Shown piece after piece: positions 22,472 to 34,900 of a stretch of 64,000 nucleotides of DNA (position 1 is its first letter; each line of letters starts with the position of its first letter). The stretch lies in NCBI GenBank assembly GCA_003008705.1, contig PDUO01000013.1, forward strand, positions 20,702 through 84,701, given 5' to 3'. The notes below the pieces were generated by a model. The model made no database searches and was not told the DNA's origin. It worked only from the letters and a program-made list of their open reading frames with translations. Source of the stretch: Pezicula radicicola. Its lineage: Eukaryota; Ascomycota; Leotiomycetes; Helotiales; Dermateaceae. Both the position numbers and the translations under genes were made by a program.

Positions 22472-22636
22472 CGGAACATTCTTCGCAAGGCTCCGATTTG
22501 CGGAATGGTGGAGTTTCCAGTGATGCACATCACAAGCGAGACGTCAAGCCGGTCATCGTCATCGGGCAGCAGCGTCAAAGCCTCGCCGTAGTTGCAGTAA
22601 AGCTCATCAAGGCAAAGTCAACAAACATCCATCAAT

Positions 22637-23305
22637 ATGAGATACACTCATCTTATCTCTCTGCTTACTGCAACCTTTGCAGTGTCGGCCTTGAGTATCA
22701 AAGACACTTCTCAACGCCCCATTCTGAACCAACCCAACAACCTAGGACCCGCTATGCCTCCATCCGAGGACCCCTCTATATCCACGCCAGCAGATAGCGA
22801 TACAGTAATCCTCTCAGATGTTCTGGGTCGTGATCGAAGTATCAACATCTTTGCTGGGTTCACTCGTGACATATCCGCCCTCACAAAGCGTCTCGAAGAC
22901 AGCAGTTCTAATACAACGATACTTGCGCCAATAAATTCTGCGATTACTGCGCTTCCAAGGAAACCTTGGGAGGATCCAGAAGATTATGATAAGCTGGGGA
23001 CTGATGCTTATGAAGGCGATGATGGCCAAGAGAGGGCAAACAGAAACTTGAGGCGATTCGTTGAAGCGCATGTAATACCACTCAGTCCTTGGAAAGAGGG
23101 CGACAAGGTGCAGACACTTGGTGGCGGAGAAGTGTGGTGGGAGAGCAAGGATGGAAAGAAGATGGTACGGCATTCTTCTACTCCAGAGTGGGATGGAACT
23201 AGGTGCTGATTAACATGGCAGATCCAACCGGGCAATATCGAAGTTGGAAGCGTGGCTAGCAAAGTGTATAATGGCGAAGTCTGGATTTTGAAAGGTGTTA
23301 GGTGA
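22637..23305 (+). CDS. Secreted protein with a single fasciclin (FAS1) domain
   Basis: Two exons, join(22637..23164, 23222..23305), give 203 residues. The N-terminus MRYTHLISLLTATFAVSAL is a signal peptide. A FAS1 domain covers most of the rest. It has DVLGRDRSINIFAGFTRDISALTKRLED, TTILAPINSAITALP (the H1-like motif), RRFVEAHVIP (the H2 region) and, after the intron, GNIEVGSVASKVYNGEVWILKGV. It is probably a small extracytoplasmic or vacuolar adhesion-type protein. The intron is 57 nt. The ATG lies in a favourable context (ATCAATATGAG). There is no GPI signal or membrane helix at the C-terminus. Confidence 0.83.
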
Positions 23306-24596
23306 GATTGTATTTTCCTCCATTAGGAATCTGCGAAGCTAATTATTGAGAAGAAATTATGCTTGAGAAGCATTTTGATTTAATAGCATTTAAGCATGGT
23401 AATTATGGGATGGCGGGAATTGGATGGGTATAGCAGATAATAATGAGTTATGAGCCTTGGGACTTAGGATTTTGGTTTCCTCTTTTGGTGGGTACTTGGA
23501 TTCCACCGAGTCTTCTCCCTCCACCTAGCAGCGTAGTACGACTAGACGAGCACCTTTGAATTCTCAAGATCTAGCAGCGCGGAGTAGGCCGAGACATAAA
23601 TTAGGCATTTTCTGTTGGGACTGTACCTCCTGATATGCAATGCGTGAGATACTTCAGTGTGTCAGATTAGATAGATGAATAATCCACCTTGAATAACACG
23701 TCTTTTCACTGACTACTAAGCCGAGAGTCTCTTGAGACAAATGATGCATGTTAACCTCTGTCGCATGCTACAAAATAGTTCTCGGTCACGGCTTAGGAGA
23801 CAAAATATCATGACTTCTCCAAGATATGCAAGGTCAACTCTAGAAGTATTCTATCTACCTACATCGCTTGACTTCCTCATTCCCTCAAGCATCTTTAATA
23901 CACCCCGGGAACTCTACTCTTTTTTTACTACATGCATTATTTAGGGTCAGGCTTGTAGTATAGATATGATCTACATATCAGATCTATAAGCCCACATCTC
24001 AGGTTCTCAGCTTTTCCTGATCATGGATCGCCTCAGCATCGCTAACGTTTCAAGCATACCAGATTCGCCGTTTGTTGATTATTATGAGGTAAGTGCACAA
24101 CCAATGCATAGGTTGCTTAATGTTCCTTCATAATTCATAACAACTTGTTCAAAAAGTTGCACATCCACGTCAAGCACCTGATCAAATGAAGTAGGGTTCC
24201 TTACGTAATTCCAAATCACGGCAATCGGAAAAACTTAAAGAGCCGGTGATGCTTGAGAAGCTCCATCTTCGCGATTAGGAGAATCAACCTTCAGTGCGAT
24301 ACAGCTTGCATCTTTCTGGCGTTGAGTTACAGCGCGTCATAAGCTCATCTTATCTCCATCATCTGTATGAGTGAATGATTGTACGAATATATGCGCAATC
24401 GTCAGTAAATCCTGAGCAACGCCTCTGTCAACACCCTTCAGTCCTCTACAAAACTCAGCCCACAGCTGGTTGAAACTGCACTTCGGAACTACCAACTCGT
24501 ATATTTAAACACAAAAATATCTCTATCCTGTGCGCAAGCACCCAGCGACTCGATCTGCCGAATGCTCTTCTGAGTTATTCTCAAATTATCTCGAGG
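23306..24596. other. Intergenic and SIN3 5' region
   Basis: About 1.3 kb with no strong gene. At 24023 a short ATG frame with a GTAAGT donor at 24089 and an acceptor ending at 24156 could encode a 33-residue peptide ending at 24189. This may be an upstream ORF in the SIN3 leader or chance. The rest is expected to hold the SIN3 promoter. Confidence 0.4.
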
Positions 24597-27500
24597 ATGA
24601 ACCAACCTCACGGCGGGCCGCATGGCTCAAACTTCGATCAGGAACAGCAGTACAATGAGCAGCAGCATAGACTGCACCAAATGAGGCAGCAAGAAGATAT
24701 TGCTCGTCATGAGCGGGAACATAATGACCGACAGGAAAGGGAAAGGCAGGAGAGGGAGAGGCAACTTCGAGAGCAGCACCAACCGACCCCCCCTCATCAG
24801 AATAACACCGGTTCAATTCCCATTCATCAGCCGGTCGCATCCCGCTTGCCGGGTGCCATACATAGTCCTGGTGGACTTCTCGCAAATCATGGTGGTGCTC
24901 CTCCTGCAGGGCCTCTTGGTGCGCCAAGTGGTCCTGGAAATGCTTTCGGTGGTCCTCTCCATAACGATCGCCAGGTTCAGCACAATCAACAAAGTGCAGC
25001 AACACAGCAGCAGCAGCACCAGATGTTTGGCCCAAATCTGCTGAACCATAATGCCCCTGGAAATGCTGGACTTGGAGTACCTGGAGGGCCCGGTGGGTTC
25101 GGAGGTGCGTTGCAACAGCAAGAAGCCGCCGCCAGACTGCAACAAATTCCCTTTGCAGGACCAATGACCGGTAACTCAGCACACCAGGGAATTCCCGGTA
25201 CTGCCCTTGGTGGACAGCAACCTATTCTTAACGTACGTGTGAACCTTGATAAATGAGTGTGGGCTTTGCCACGACAGCTATTCCTCCAACCCCTCTGCCA
25301 ATTATATAGTTCTAGAGTTGGAAACCAGATAACACTAGTTATTGTGGTTATGTGCTCGCCATGAAAAGTCGTCCCGAAACCGTTGTTAAACGAACTTGAG
25401 CCTAGTAGCTTCGTCCGCTATTGAACATGGAAGAGAACGCTTGACTATCCAATATTCTTTCCTAATCTCTTTGATTCTGGACTGACATCAACGCACTTTT
25501 AGGACGCCCTAAGCTATCTAGACCAAGTGAAAGTACAATTTGCAGACCAGCCTGAAGTCTATAACAAATTCCTGGATATCATGAAAGATTTCAAGAGCCA
25601 ATCGTAAGTCTATATATATTGACTTGCTAGAATTCTGTGTTGCGTTTTACTGACAAACATAGGATCGATACTCCAGGCGTGATAAATAGAGTCTCGGACC
25701 TTTTTGCTGGGCATCCCAACCTCATTCAAGGGTTCAACACGTTCCTCCCTCCAGGATATCGAATTGAATGTGGTACTGGAACTGATCCAAATACAATTCG
25801 AGTGACAACACCCATGGGGACCACAGTTCAGTCCATTCCAGGACGGGCGATGCAGCAAGAGGCTGGAATGGGGCAAAGTAGTGCCAGCAATGGTTACTAT
25901 GGTGCTCAACGACCAGCCAATTGGCAACAGATGCCCCATCATAGTATCGAGAGTCCCGAGGCTGTATTCAGCCCCCAAAATCAGAATAGTGGGCCTTCGT
26001 ATGCTCAGAACCAGGCTCAACAGTCGTCATATGAAGCGCAACAGGCTGCTGCTGCTGCCCATCAGCGGGAGCAAAGAGGAGTTTCCCAACTTACTAATGC
26101 TGTTGCTGCTGTAGGCCAACCGCCTAGAAATACCCAGACACCAACTCCAGGTGAGCAGGTCGGGATGAATGGTGCTCAACCAGGGATGGAAAAAAGAGGC
26201 CCAGTTGAATTCAATCATGCGATCAGTTATGTGAACAAAATAAAGGTAAGAAATAGTTGGTCGCGTTGGAAGCCTTAAGCGCGAGGCTAACAATCAATTT
26301 TGAAGAATCGCTTTCAGTCTCAACCAGAAATTTACAAACAATTCCTCGAAATTCTCCAAACTTACCAACGCGAATCGAAACCTATCCAAGACGTCTACCG
26401 CCAGGTAACAACCCTATTTAACACAGCTCCAGACCTTCTAGAAGACTTTAAGCAGTTCCTTCCAGAATCTGCGGCAGCCGCAAAACAAGCTCAAGCACAG
26501 AAAGCTGCGGAAGAAGCTGCTAGCCTAGCCGCCGCCTCACAGACACCCCAAGGTGGACGCAGCGAGGCGAAGATGCCACCAGTAGGAACCTTCACAGCCT
26601 CTGGCGCAAAGGAGAACAAAAAGCGCCCTCGTAATAATCCTTCCGCAATTGCTGGATCTCAAATCGGCATTGTCACTGAAAGTAACGTCCGTGGAGGAAC
26701 CATGGGCCCAGGCGCCGCAAATAAGGTGAGTTCCTGAGCAACGGCTCAAGGTCTTTCCCGTGGTCTTCATTCTAATCATGTTGCATTGCAGAGAGCAAAG
26801 CTCAACCACAATCGTCCTCTTGCATCAGATGCTCCAGCTGTGTCGCCTACTTTAACTCCAATCGTCCCGGAACCTCTTCAACCTCACCCAACTTCTGCTG
26901 CGTCTTCAGAAGAGTTAGCGTTCTTTGATCGTGTCAAGAAGTACATTGCCAACAAACAGCACATGAACGAGTTCCTGAAGCTTTGCAACATATTCTCTCA
27001 GGATCTCATCGATCGGAATGTGCTTGTGCAGAAAGCCGGCGTGTTCATTGGGGGGAATCCCGAATTAATGAACTGGTTCAAGGCGTTCGTCAACTATGAC
27101 GGACATGATGAAGTTATTGACAATCGAGTGAAAGTGCCAACAGGAAGAGTTGCGCTGAGCAATTGTCGCGGATTTGGACCTAGTTATCGTTTGCTGCCAA
27201 AGAGGGTGAGTTCGATTTCCACTTTTGATCTTATTCAATGTCATTGTCCAGGACTAGTGCAAACGATTAGCTAGTTGCTATTTGACTAGTTGCAATTCTG
27301 GACCAACCTTCGTTCTTGCCTTGGGATGTTTTCCCGACAGACACCCATCCCGATATCTGACCATCCCCTTTCTTCTATGCCATGGAATCAGAACATGTAC
27401 ATATGTTTGGAGTCAGGCTGCTCCCACGAGACAGCGTTTCTCGCCTGTCCGGCTTGTGTGAAGCGCAAGTTTGACTTGGATGAATTGCCAGAAGCAAAAC

Positions 27501-29939
27501 GACGCAGAACATTGGCAACTCTGGACATCAAGAAGGCGGCAAGATTACACAGGAACGATTGACATGAATGATGCTGACAGTATGTTTCAGGAGCGCGAAA
27601 AGCCTTGCAGTGGGCGCGATGAGATGTGCAAGAGTGTTCTCAATGACGATTGGGCCTCCCATCCCACATGGGCCTCAGAAGATTCCGGCTTCGTCTCACA
27701 TCGCAAGAACATCTTCGAGGAAAGTTTGCACCGAATTGAGGAAGAACGTCATGACTACGATTTCAATATTGAAGCCAATGCCAAGGTTATTCAGCTACTC
27801 GAGCCCATTGCCCAGAATATCGTCTCCATGGACCCTGCAGAGAGAGAATCATTCCGTATGCCCATGGGACTCGCAGGACAGAGTCCAGCTATTTACAGAC
27901 GCGTCCTTAAGAAAATTTACGGAGAGAGAGGAACAGAGGTTACGCTTGATTTGTTCAAGGATCCCTCTGCCGTTCTACCTGTCGTACTGGCACGTTTGAA
28001 GCAGAAAGATGAGGAGTGGCGGTTCACCCAGGTAATTTTCCCGAAAACCCCTCCTCGAGACGCGAAACTGACTTGTGTACAGCGGGAATGGGAGAAAGTG
28101 TGGCATGCGCAGACACAGGCCATGTACTTGAAGAGTCTTGACCATATGGGAATCCATGTTAAACAGGCCGACAAGAAGAATTTCGCTGCGAAACACCTGG
28201 TCGATGTGATCAAGACCAAACATGAGGAGCAGCGACGTCAAAGGAACATCAAGGGTGGAAGCTTGAAGCCTCAGTTTTCTCATGAATTCAATGATAAGGA
28301 GGTCATTCTAGATGTCGTTCGTATCATGATTCTCTATGCTTCTACCGCCTCGCAGCACAACAACAGCGAAAAGCGTCGTATTATTCAATTTTTTGAAAGA
28401 TTCGTTTCAACATTCTTCGATATTCCACAAAACGAGGTCGACGAACGCACTGCTGATATCGATCGAGGTTTTGGGGATGATGAAGAAGAGAACCCTCCCG
28501 AGCTCTCAAATGGTCGAGGTAGGCGTCCTTTCAACGGAAAGAAGAACGACCTGCGCCGAGGAGTACTCGACAAACCCCGGAATGGCGCCCGAGGCCGCAG
28601 CCATCAAGATGGCAGTGCTTCTGGAAGTAGGGAGTCAACGCCAGACGTCAATTCTATCGTGGATGAGACTATGGGCGAAGCTGCAGATGACCAAGCTATC
28701 AATGAAGTCACTAATGACCGCTGGACAACTCTTCCCCTTGAAGCTACGGCCTCCGAAGGAACCGAGCCGCTGAATCGCGAGTTGAAATCTGATGAGCCGC
28801 AGGAGCGTGAATTCTACAGCTTGTACTGCAATCAGACCATCTATGTTTTCTTTACTATCTTCCATCAGTTGTACCGACGTCTCCACGAGCTCAAGAATGC
28901 TGAAGAGGATGTCATCAAAGAAGTCAAGAATTCGAAAATGAACAAGGCCGCCAAGGAAATTGGACTTTTGGTTGACACGAACGACTACTTTGGAGATGAC
29001 AATACCGACACCTACTACACGAAGACCTTGTCATTGGTTGAAGATTTTATCACAAACGACATTGATTCGACAAAGTATGAGGACTTCTTGCGCCATTACT
29101 ATCTCAAAAAGGGTTGGCAACTCTACTCGGTTGCAGACCTCCTGAAGACCCTCTGCAAACTTGGTGCCACCTGCAATTCTCAGGACCAAAAGGAGAAGAC
29201 GCCAGATCTCATGGAACAATTCTACAAGAACCGAGAGTTGAGAGAGACGACAATGACGTACGACACCGAGATCAATCTACGCAAGCAGGCTGCAAAGTAC
29301 ATAAAAGACGGGGAGCTCTTTCACATTAAATGGGTATGTTTATCCGTTCCGAAAATGCTTCTATTAAACATTAAACTTCCCTCTAACACTCATAACTAGT
29401 TTCCTTCTCAAATGGAAGCCACCGTGCAGTGGGTTCACAAAGACGATACGACCTTCGACATGAATGACATGGACCGAAAGCAACAATGGCAGTATTATAT
29501 CTCGTCATACGTCCGAGTCGAACCTACTGAAGGAGTAAACCGTCAACATATGCACCCTAGTCTTCTCCGCCGAAACCTTGCTGCGGACACCGATTCCGAA
29601 GATCTACCTCTAGCAAAGCCACTTCGATGTGTAGAAGACTTAGTGCTTCGCGTATGTGTCAATTCATACAAGTTGGTCTACAAAAACCATACCCAAGACT
29701 GGGCCTTCTTTGCGAACAACCTCATCTCGAAAGAGAATGGCGGCGACTACAAGGAGAAGCATAAAGCCTCTCTAGCTAACAAACGCGAGAGGTTTGAAGA
29801 AAAGTTTGTGATGAACAATGCTTGGATGAAGAACATGGACCAAGACCAAGTTCAGAAGATGAAGCAGGATTTCACAAACTGGGTCAAGCCGGATGGAATC
29901 ATCCCAGGGGCTGCAGCTTCCTCCGAGATGGAACAGTAG
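24597..29939 (+). CDS. SIN3: SIN3 transcriptional corepressor scaffold
   Basis: Eight exons, join(24597..25232, 25503..25603, 25663..26245, 26306..26725, 26792..27205, 27591..28031, 28083..29333, 29400..29939), give 1461 residues. The protein is the scaffold of the Rpd3 histone deacetylase complexes. The N-terminus is rich in Q, H, R, G and P. Three paired amphipathic helix domains follow: PAH1 near 213-270 ([13 protein letters not shown] to LPPGY), PAH2 near 425-495 ([12 protein letters not shown] to FKQFLPE) and PAH3 near 615-680 (FFDRVKKYI to WFKAFV). The histone-deacetylase interaction domain begins near 719 ([18 protein letters not shown]). The conserved Sin3 C-terminal region starts around 1050 ([23 protein letters not shown]). 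Intron 5 (385 nt) is exceptionally long and contains a coding-like segment described in the findings. Intron 6 is 51 nt, in frame and stop-free. The gene is nuclear and convergent with RPB1. Confidence 0.95.
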
Positions 29940-31937
29940 CATTGCTATGTTTACTTTTAGGGCTCCGTTTTCGTTTTTCTTTTTCTTTTGCTACATCTCA
30001 TATGGCCAGGCTGGGAATTGGTGCGTGGAATTTGCGTGAGGATACCGGTGGTCTTTGTCCATGATTGATACACAGGCAAACGTATCTCCAGCATTTGCTA
30101 ATTACAAACTTCTGGAGTTCATTGCCGTCCAGGCATGTATTATAGTCAACTGATGGGCAATTGCCATTGCTTTAGTAGATTTGTTCACACCAGAATGTGC
30201 CCATGTTCACTTTAAGACTTCTAGAATATCATATTGTGATCTTGGTCCTCTGTTTAGAATCTCCTTGGTGCTGAACATAGAAAGAGTACAGTAAGTATAG
30301 CTTCAGAAAAACAAGTGATATGGAAAGTTTTCAAGGTATCACAATCACAACCACAATCACCATAAGAAGACTTGGTAATGGTAATATTGAAGAGTATTGT
30401 ACTTGGTCACAGATTGTATCCTCCGACTTCACAAAGCTAAAACTAAACGAGCGTTAGTCAGGCTTGCTGGCTCTCTAGCATGTCAAGGCTGAGAGAGATG
30501 GTTGATGAGTATGCTGTTTCTGTGAAGTCCAGGACTAAATCTAAAGGAGAAAGAGGAGAATGCTAAGTACAGAGACAAAATTCCTACTCGTGTGGCTTTG
30601 AACATTGAATTGCTCTAGGAAATAAAAACCACTGTCAGTCATACCAAGACTGTGATTGGGGAGTTGGGGTAACTCTCAACCAGACTACTAGAACTAACTC
30701 AATGATGAAAGTCGTTCTTCGGGATCGAGTAGGCTTTCTTCCTACACCAGACAAACTTTGAGACCGGTCTTTGGCCATTCATCACAACATTGAGAGAGAA
30801 GATGAAGCAATGCCAAAAGCTGACGAGAAGTTTGCCCACCAGCCCCGAAAGGTTCAGCAGCATAGGGTAAAGACGAGGAAGGAGTACTCACAACATTAAA
30901 ACCTCACCACCCTTCCACTCCCCTCAACACTCTCCTCAGCCACCCACCACTGGCACCAACACTTCAAGAAACAAAGAAAAAAGATGATTAAGATGATCAA
31001 GCCAGCAAAAGAAAAGAAAGCCCCACAGAAAGAATCTCACAACCCGCATCCCACAAGAAATCGAAGCACACATCTGTCCAGACTCCCGTATCTCGGCATG
31101 CAGAACACATCCCGCCAGTCACTGCCCATGACTGTACGGCCTGGAACGGACCCAGGATTCGATGGAATGCATAAGCTTTGACCGGATGTAACCTGAAGCT
31201 GGCGATGGTAGGTATCGTATTGTTTTTGACTTGGATTGGAGATTTGTTTGTTGTTGTTATTGTTGTTGCTGAAGATGAGAGGAGAAGAAGGATGGAGGGT
31301 GGAAGATGGGTTGAAAAACTTGTTGGGGAGGGGTGACATGTGCATTGTTGCTTAAGGAAAGAAGGAAAGAAGGAAACTCGTCAAAGCAAGAACGAGAGCT
31401 CCACACGTGATGACTATAGACAGCTCCTCTCCACCAAACCTAAGCAACAATGAATACATCACCTTGGAGGCAAAATAATAAACACAATCATTATAGAGAG
31501 CATAAACTCATCAATTCTTTTTGTCTCTTACAATTCTTGTGCTCCGCTGTTTTCGCTTTTCCTTGCTCCAATCACGAACGACCCCCATCCTGTCATCGCT
31601 CATATGCAGTAGATAAAAAAACCAAAGTCAGCCCTAATACAATTTGGTGGCTGAAAGTAAGAGTCTAGCAGTAAAAAGTCTCTCCTCTCTTGGAGATCAA
31701 TGCTGCCTTTACGCCAAGCAAAAATAAAATGCCGAAAAGAATTACTGTGCTTTCAAAGAAGCACTCAAATCCGAACTCCCACCGTATGCGTGTAGGTCTT
31801 TTTTTAGGGTATTGTTGATACATTAGGACGGAATGTCTACTCTCAGCTACGTGGAGACGTCGGAGAGAACTGAGGAGAAGTTGGGGAACTAGAAGGACTG
31901 TTAGACATGGTACATCTCGGGGGAAAGGATATACGTG
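29940..31937. other. Intergenic region between convergent SIN3 and RPB1
   Basis: About 2 kb, unusually long for a convergent pair, with no gene I can support. Open frames at 30984-31181 (+) and 31037-31345 (-) overlap each other and contain low-complexity codons (a GTT/AAC run near 31248-31270). There is a short CA-rich simple repeat at 30343-30362. Both 3' UTRs should lie here. A non-coding RNA cannot be excluded. Confidence 0.4.
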
Positions 31938-34900
31938 CTATGATGGACTCGTTGGAGAGCTGTAATCTTATTAGTATAGGTTATAGTCAATGCGGCATGG
32001 TAGGCACTTACTATTTCGGAGATGTGACATTGCCCTGTTGAGGCGAATGCGGACTCCAGTTGGGAGATGTCGGGCTGTAGACGGGACTTGTTGGGGACAG
32101 TCCCGAGCCAGGGGAGGTCTTCGAACTACCTCCTGCGAAATTGGGGCTTGTAGGCGAGTAGTTGGGCGAGGTGGGAGAATAGCTCGGGCTAGTTGGACTG
32201 TACGATGGTGAAGTGGGGCTTGCACCATGTAGATTGGGGCTCGTAGGAGAGTAGTTCGGAGAAGTCGGAGAGTAACTTGGAGAAGTTGGGCTCACAAATG
32301 AAGGACTAGTTGGACTGTATGCAGGGGAAGTTGGCGTGAACGCCGGGGAGGTTGGTGTAAAAGATGCATAATTAGGGCTCGTAGCACCCATCATTGGAGA
32401 AGTAGGCGAATAGCCAGGGCTTGATGGAGAAAATCCAGGTGAAACAGGGCTGGTGCTGAAAGGTGACGATGGACTATAGCCGCCGAGGCCACCACCAGGG
32501 CTTCGGTTGCCATAAGGACTCATGCCACCAAAACCGTGATTCCCGCCGTATTCTGTGACAAATCCAGTTGGCGTATCACTGCCAGAGCTAACAATAGGCG
32601 AAAATGATGCGCCATAGTCAGGAGTGCCAAGGTAGCCACCGCCATCGTTAAGAGGCGATCCGCTATCATAAGGAGTAGCAGCACCACCGTCACTACCTTT
32701 GACGCCAAGACCAGGCATGAGACCCATCCGACCATTGTCGGAAATGACAGTATCCAACATCTTAGGATCTAAGAGAACCTCAAGTTCGCCAGTGCCCATG
32801 GGTGCGAGTTGACCAAGCATGACGTTCTCGGAGATACCACGACAATCATCCAATTCTCCAACAGCTGCGGCTTCCAGAAGAATTTCGACAGTTTCCTCGA
32901 AGGAACATCTCATCAAAGCTCCAGTATCAGCACGGTTGATACCGTGACGGGTAATCGCCATCAAGTGTCCACGAGATGTCATGACATCTACAAGCAGAGC
33001 AAGATGGCGATGGTTGACGTACGAACCATCAAAGGCCAGCACCTGTGTCAATTCACGCATCAACGCGGATCGGGTAGCTTCAATACCGAAGACTTCAAGG
33101 ACCTGGATGAAGTGGTTGGAGTACGTGCGAGTGGTGTCTACACCAGGTACTCTAAGCACAGCAGCAAGAGCAGTTCCGCTGGTATCTAGATACCACTCCT
33201 CGCAGCGAGGATCACCCTTACTAGCAAGCAGTCCACCCTCGGGTGTCTCGATAAGTTTGGTCTCTTTGTTCAAGAAAGCTCTGTCAATATCCTTGACACC
33301 ACGAAGAGTAAGAGTGTCGAGAATGTGGGCTTCAAGACGCTTAAGCATGATGTCTTCTTCAATATCGTCATCGTCATATTCCGACTTTCCTCCCTGCTTC
33401 ATCATTCGAATACGGATAACCATCTCCTCGGCGTTGTTGTCACTGAAAATGACAGCCAAGTCCTTGGAATAGTTCTCCTTAATCTTCATGGCGACATCCT
33501 CAACTCTGAGACCCTTGTCAAGCATCTTCTGGCGATCAAGAATGATACGTAGAAGCCATCTAGACTGACTATCAGGATCATCGTGACCCTCTTCTGGAAT
33601 GATAAAATAGGATTCTACCATATCCACATCGTTCTCAATGGTCGTGGTCTGAATGTCTGGGTCGTGATAAATTTCTGTTGCAGCAGTGACAGAGCGCAGA
33701 TTAGTGTGCTCGACAGCACTCCGCAAAAGCTTCGCTGACTCTTGGTCGGCTCCTTCTTCCTGATAAACGACCATAGAGGGTGTCTTGATATTGGTGGCGA
33801 CATTCAGAATTTCCTTAAGACGAGGTACACCAAGAGTGACGTTCTTAGATGACACACCAGCAAAATGGAAAGTGTTAAGAGTCATCTGGGTGGCAGGTTC
33901 ACCAATGGACTGGGCCGCTAACACACCCACCATTTCTCCAGGGTTTACCAAAGCGCGTGTGAAGCGACTCTCCAATTCTCCGAGGATATGTGAGAATGCA
34001 AGCTTGTTGAGGCGCATAGCAAAGGCAACGCGCTTAAACGCGAGACGAGAACGAATATGAGCTTTGATGAGGAGAGTAGCGTTAACCTGGGCCTCCTTCG
34101 ATAGGTCATCATCACCACGGACAATTACCATACGGTCAAGCAAGGCTCTGACTTGTGGGATAACCTCTGCAGGATGCAAATCACTTCGCTGGGAATCGTC
34201 AACCTTGAAAAGTCTTCGGGCGCTATCGATGATTCGAATGATGTTCAGAGGAAGTTGCATCATCTCATCATCCTTCTTCTTCCAGTTGACATCGCGCAGC
34301 ATCTTTCGGTCTTCCCGGAGTTGTTCATATTCTTCGTCTAAAAGTTGCTGGACAGCAAGGTCGCCATCAAGCTCGTTGGCATGCTCGAGCAAATCAGAGG
34401 AGATAGGGTTCGTTCCATCCATGACATCGAGGCGGTACCGGTCATTGAATGCTTCATCGTTCATATTGATGTGGTCCACGCGCTGCTTTTCTATGAAGAC
34501 ACCGTCCAAGCCATCTTCACCATAGATGAATTGAACGATATCACCCAAGGAGTTTCTGACAGTTCCGTCATACTTGGACATGACATCTTCCAGTGCCTTA
34601 ACAAGACGACGTTGGATGTATCCAGTCTCAGCAGTCTTGACAGCAGTGTCAATGAGACCTTCTCTACCAGCCATTGCGTGAAAGAAGAACTCCGTTGGTG
34701 TAAGACCTCGAAGGTACGAGTTTTCGACAAAACCTCTTGACTCAGGAGAGTAATCGTCCTTGGTGAAATGGGGGAGGGATCGATATTTGAAACCGAAAGG
34801 AATACGTTTACCTTCAACAGACTGTTGTCCTACCAAAGCTGTCATCTGCGAAATATTGATTGTAGAACCCTTAGAACCAGATCGAGCCATCTGAACAGCA

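Noticed and set aside
31037..31345. 102-codon minus-strand frame with a poly-Asn run
   Set aside because: It overlaps another frame on the opposite strand and owes part of its length to a trinucleotide run; no motif.
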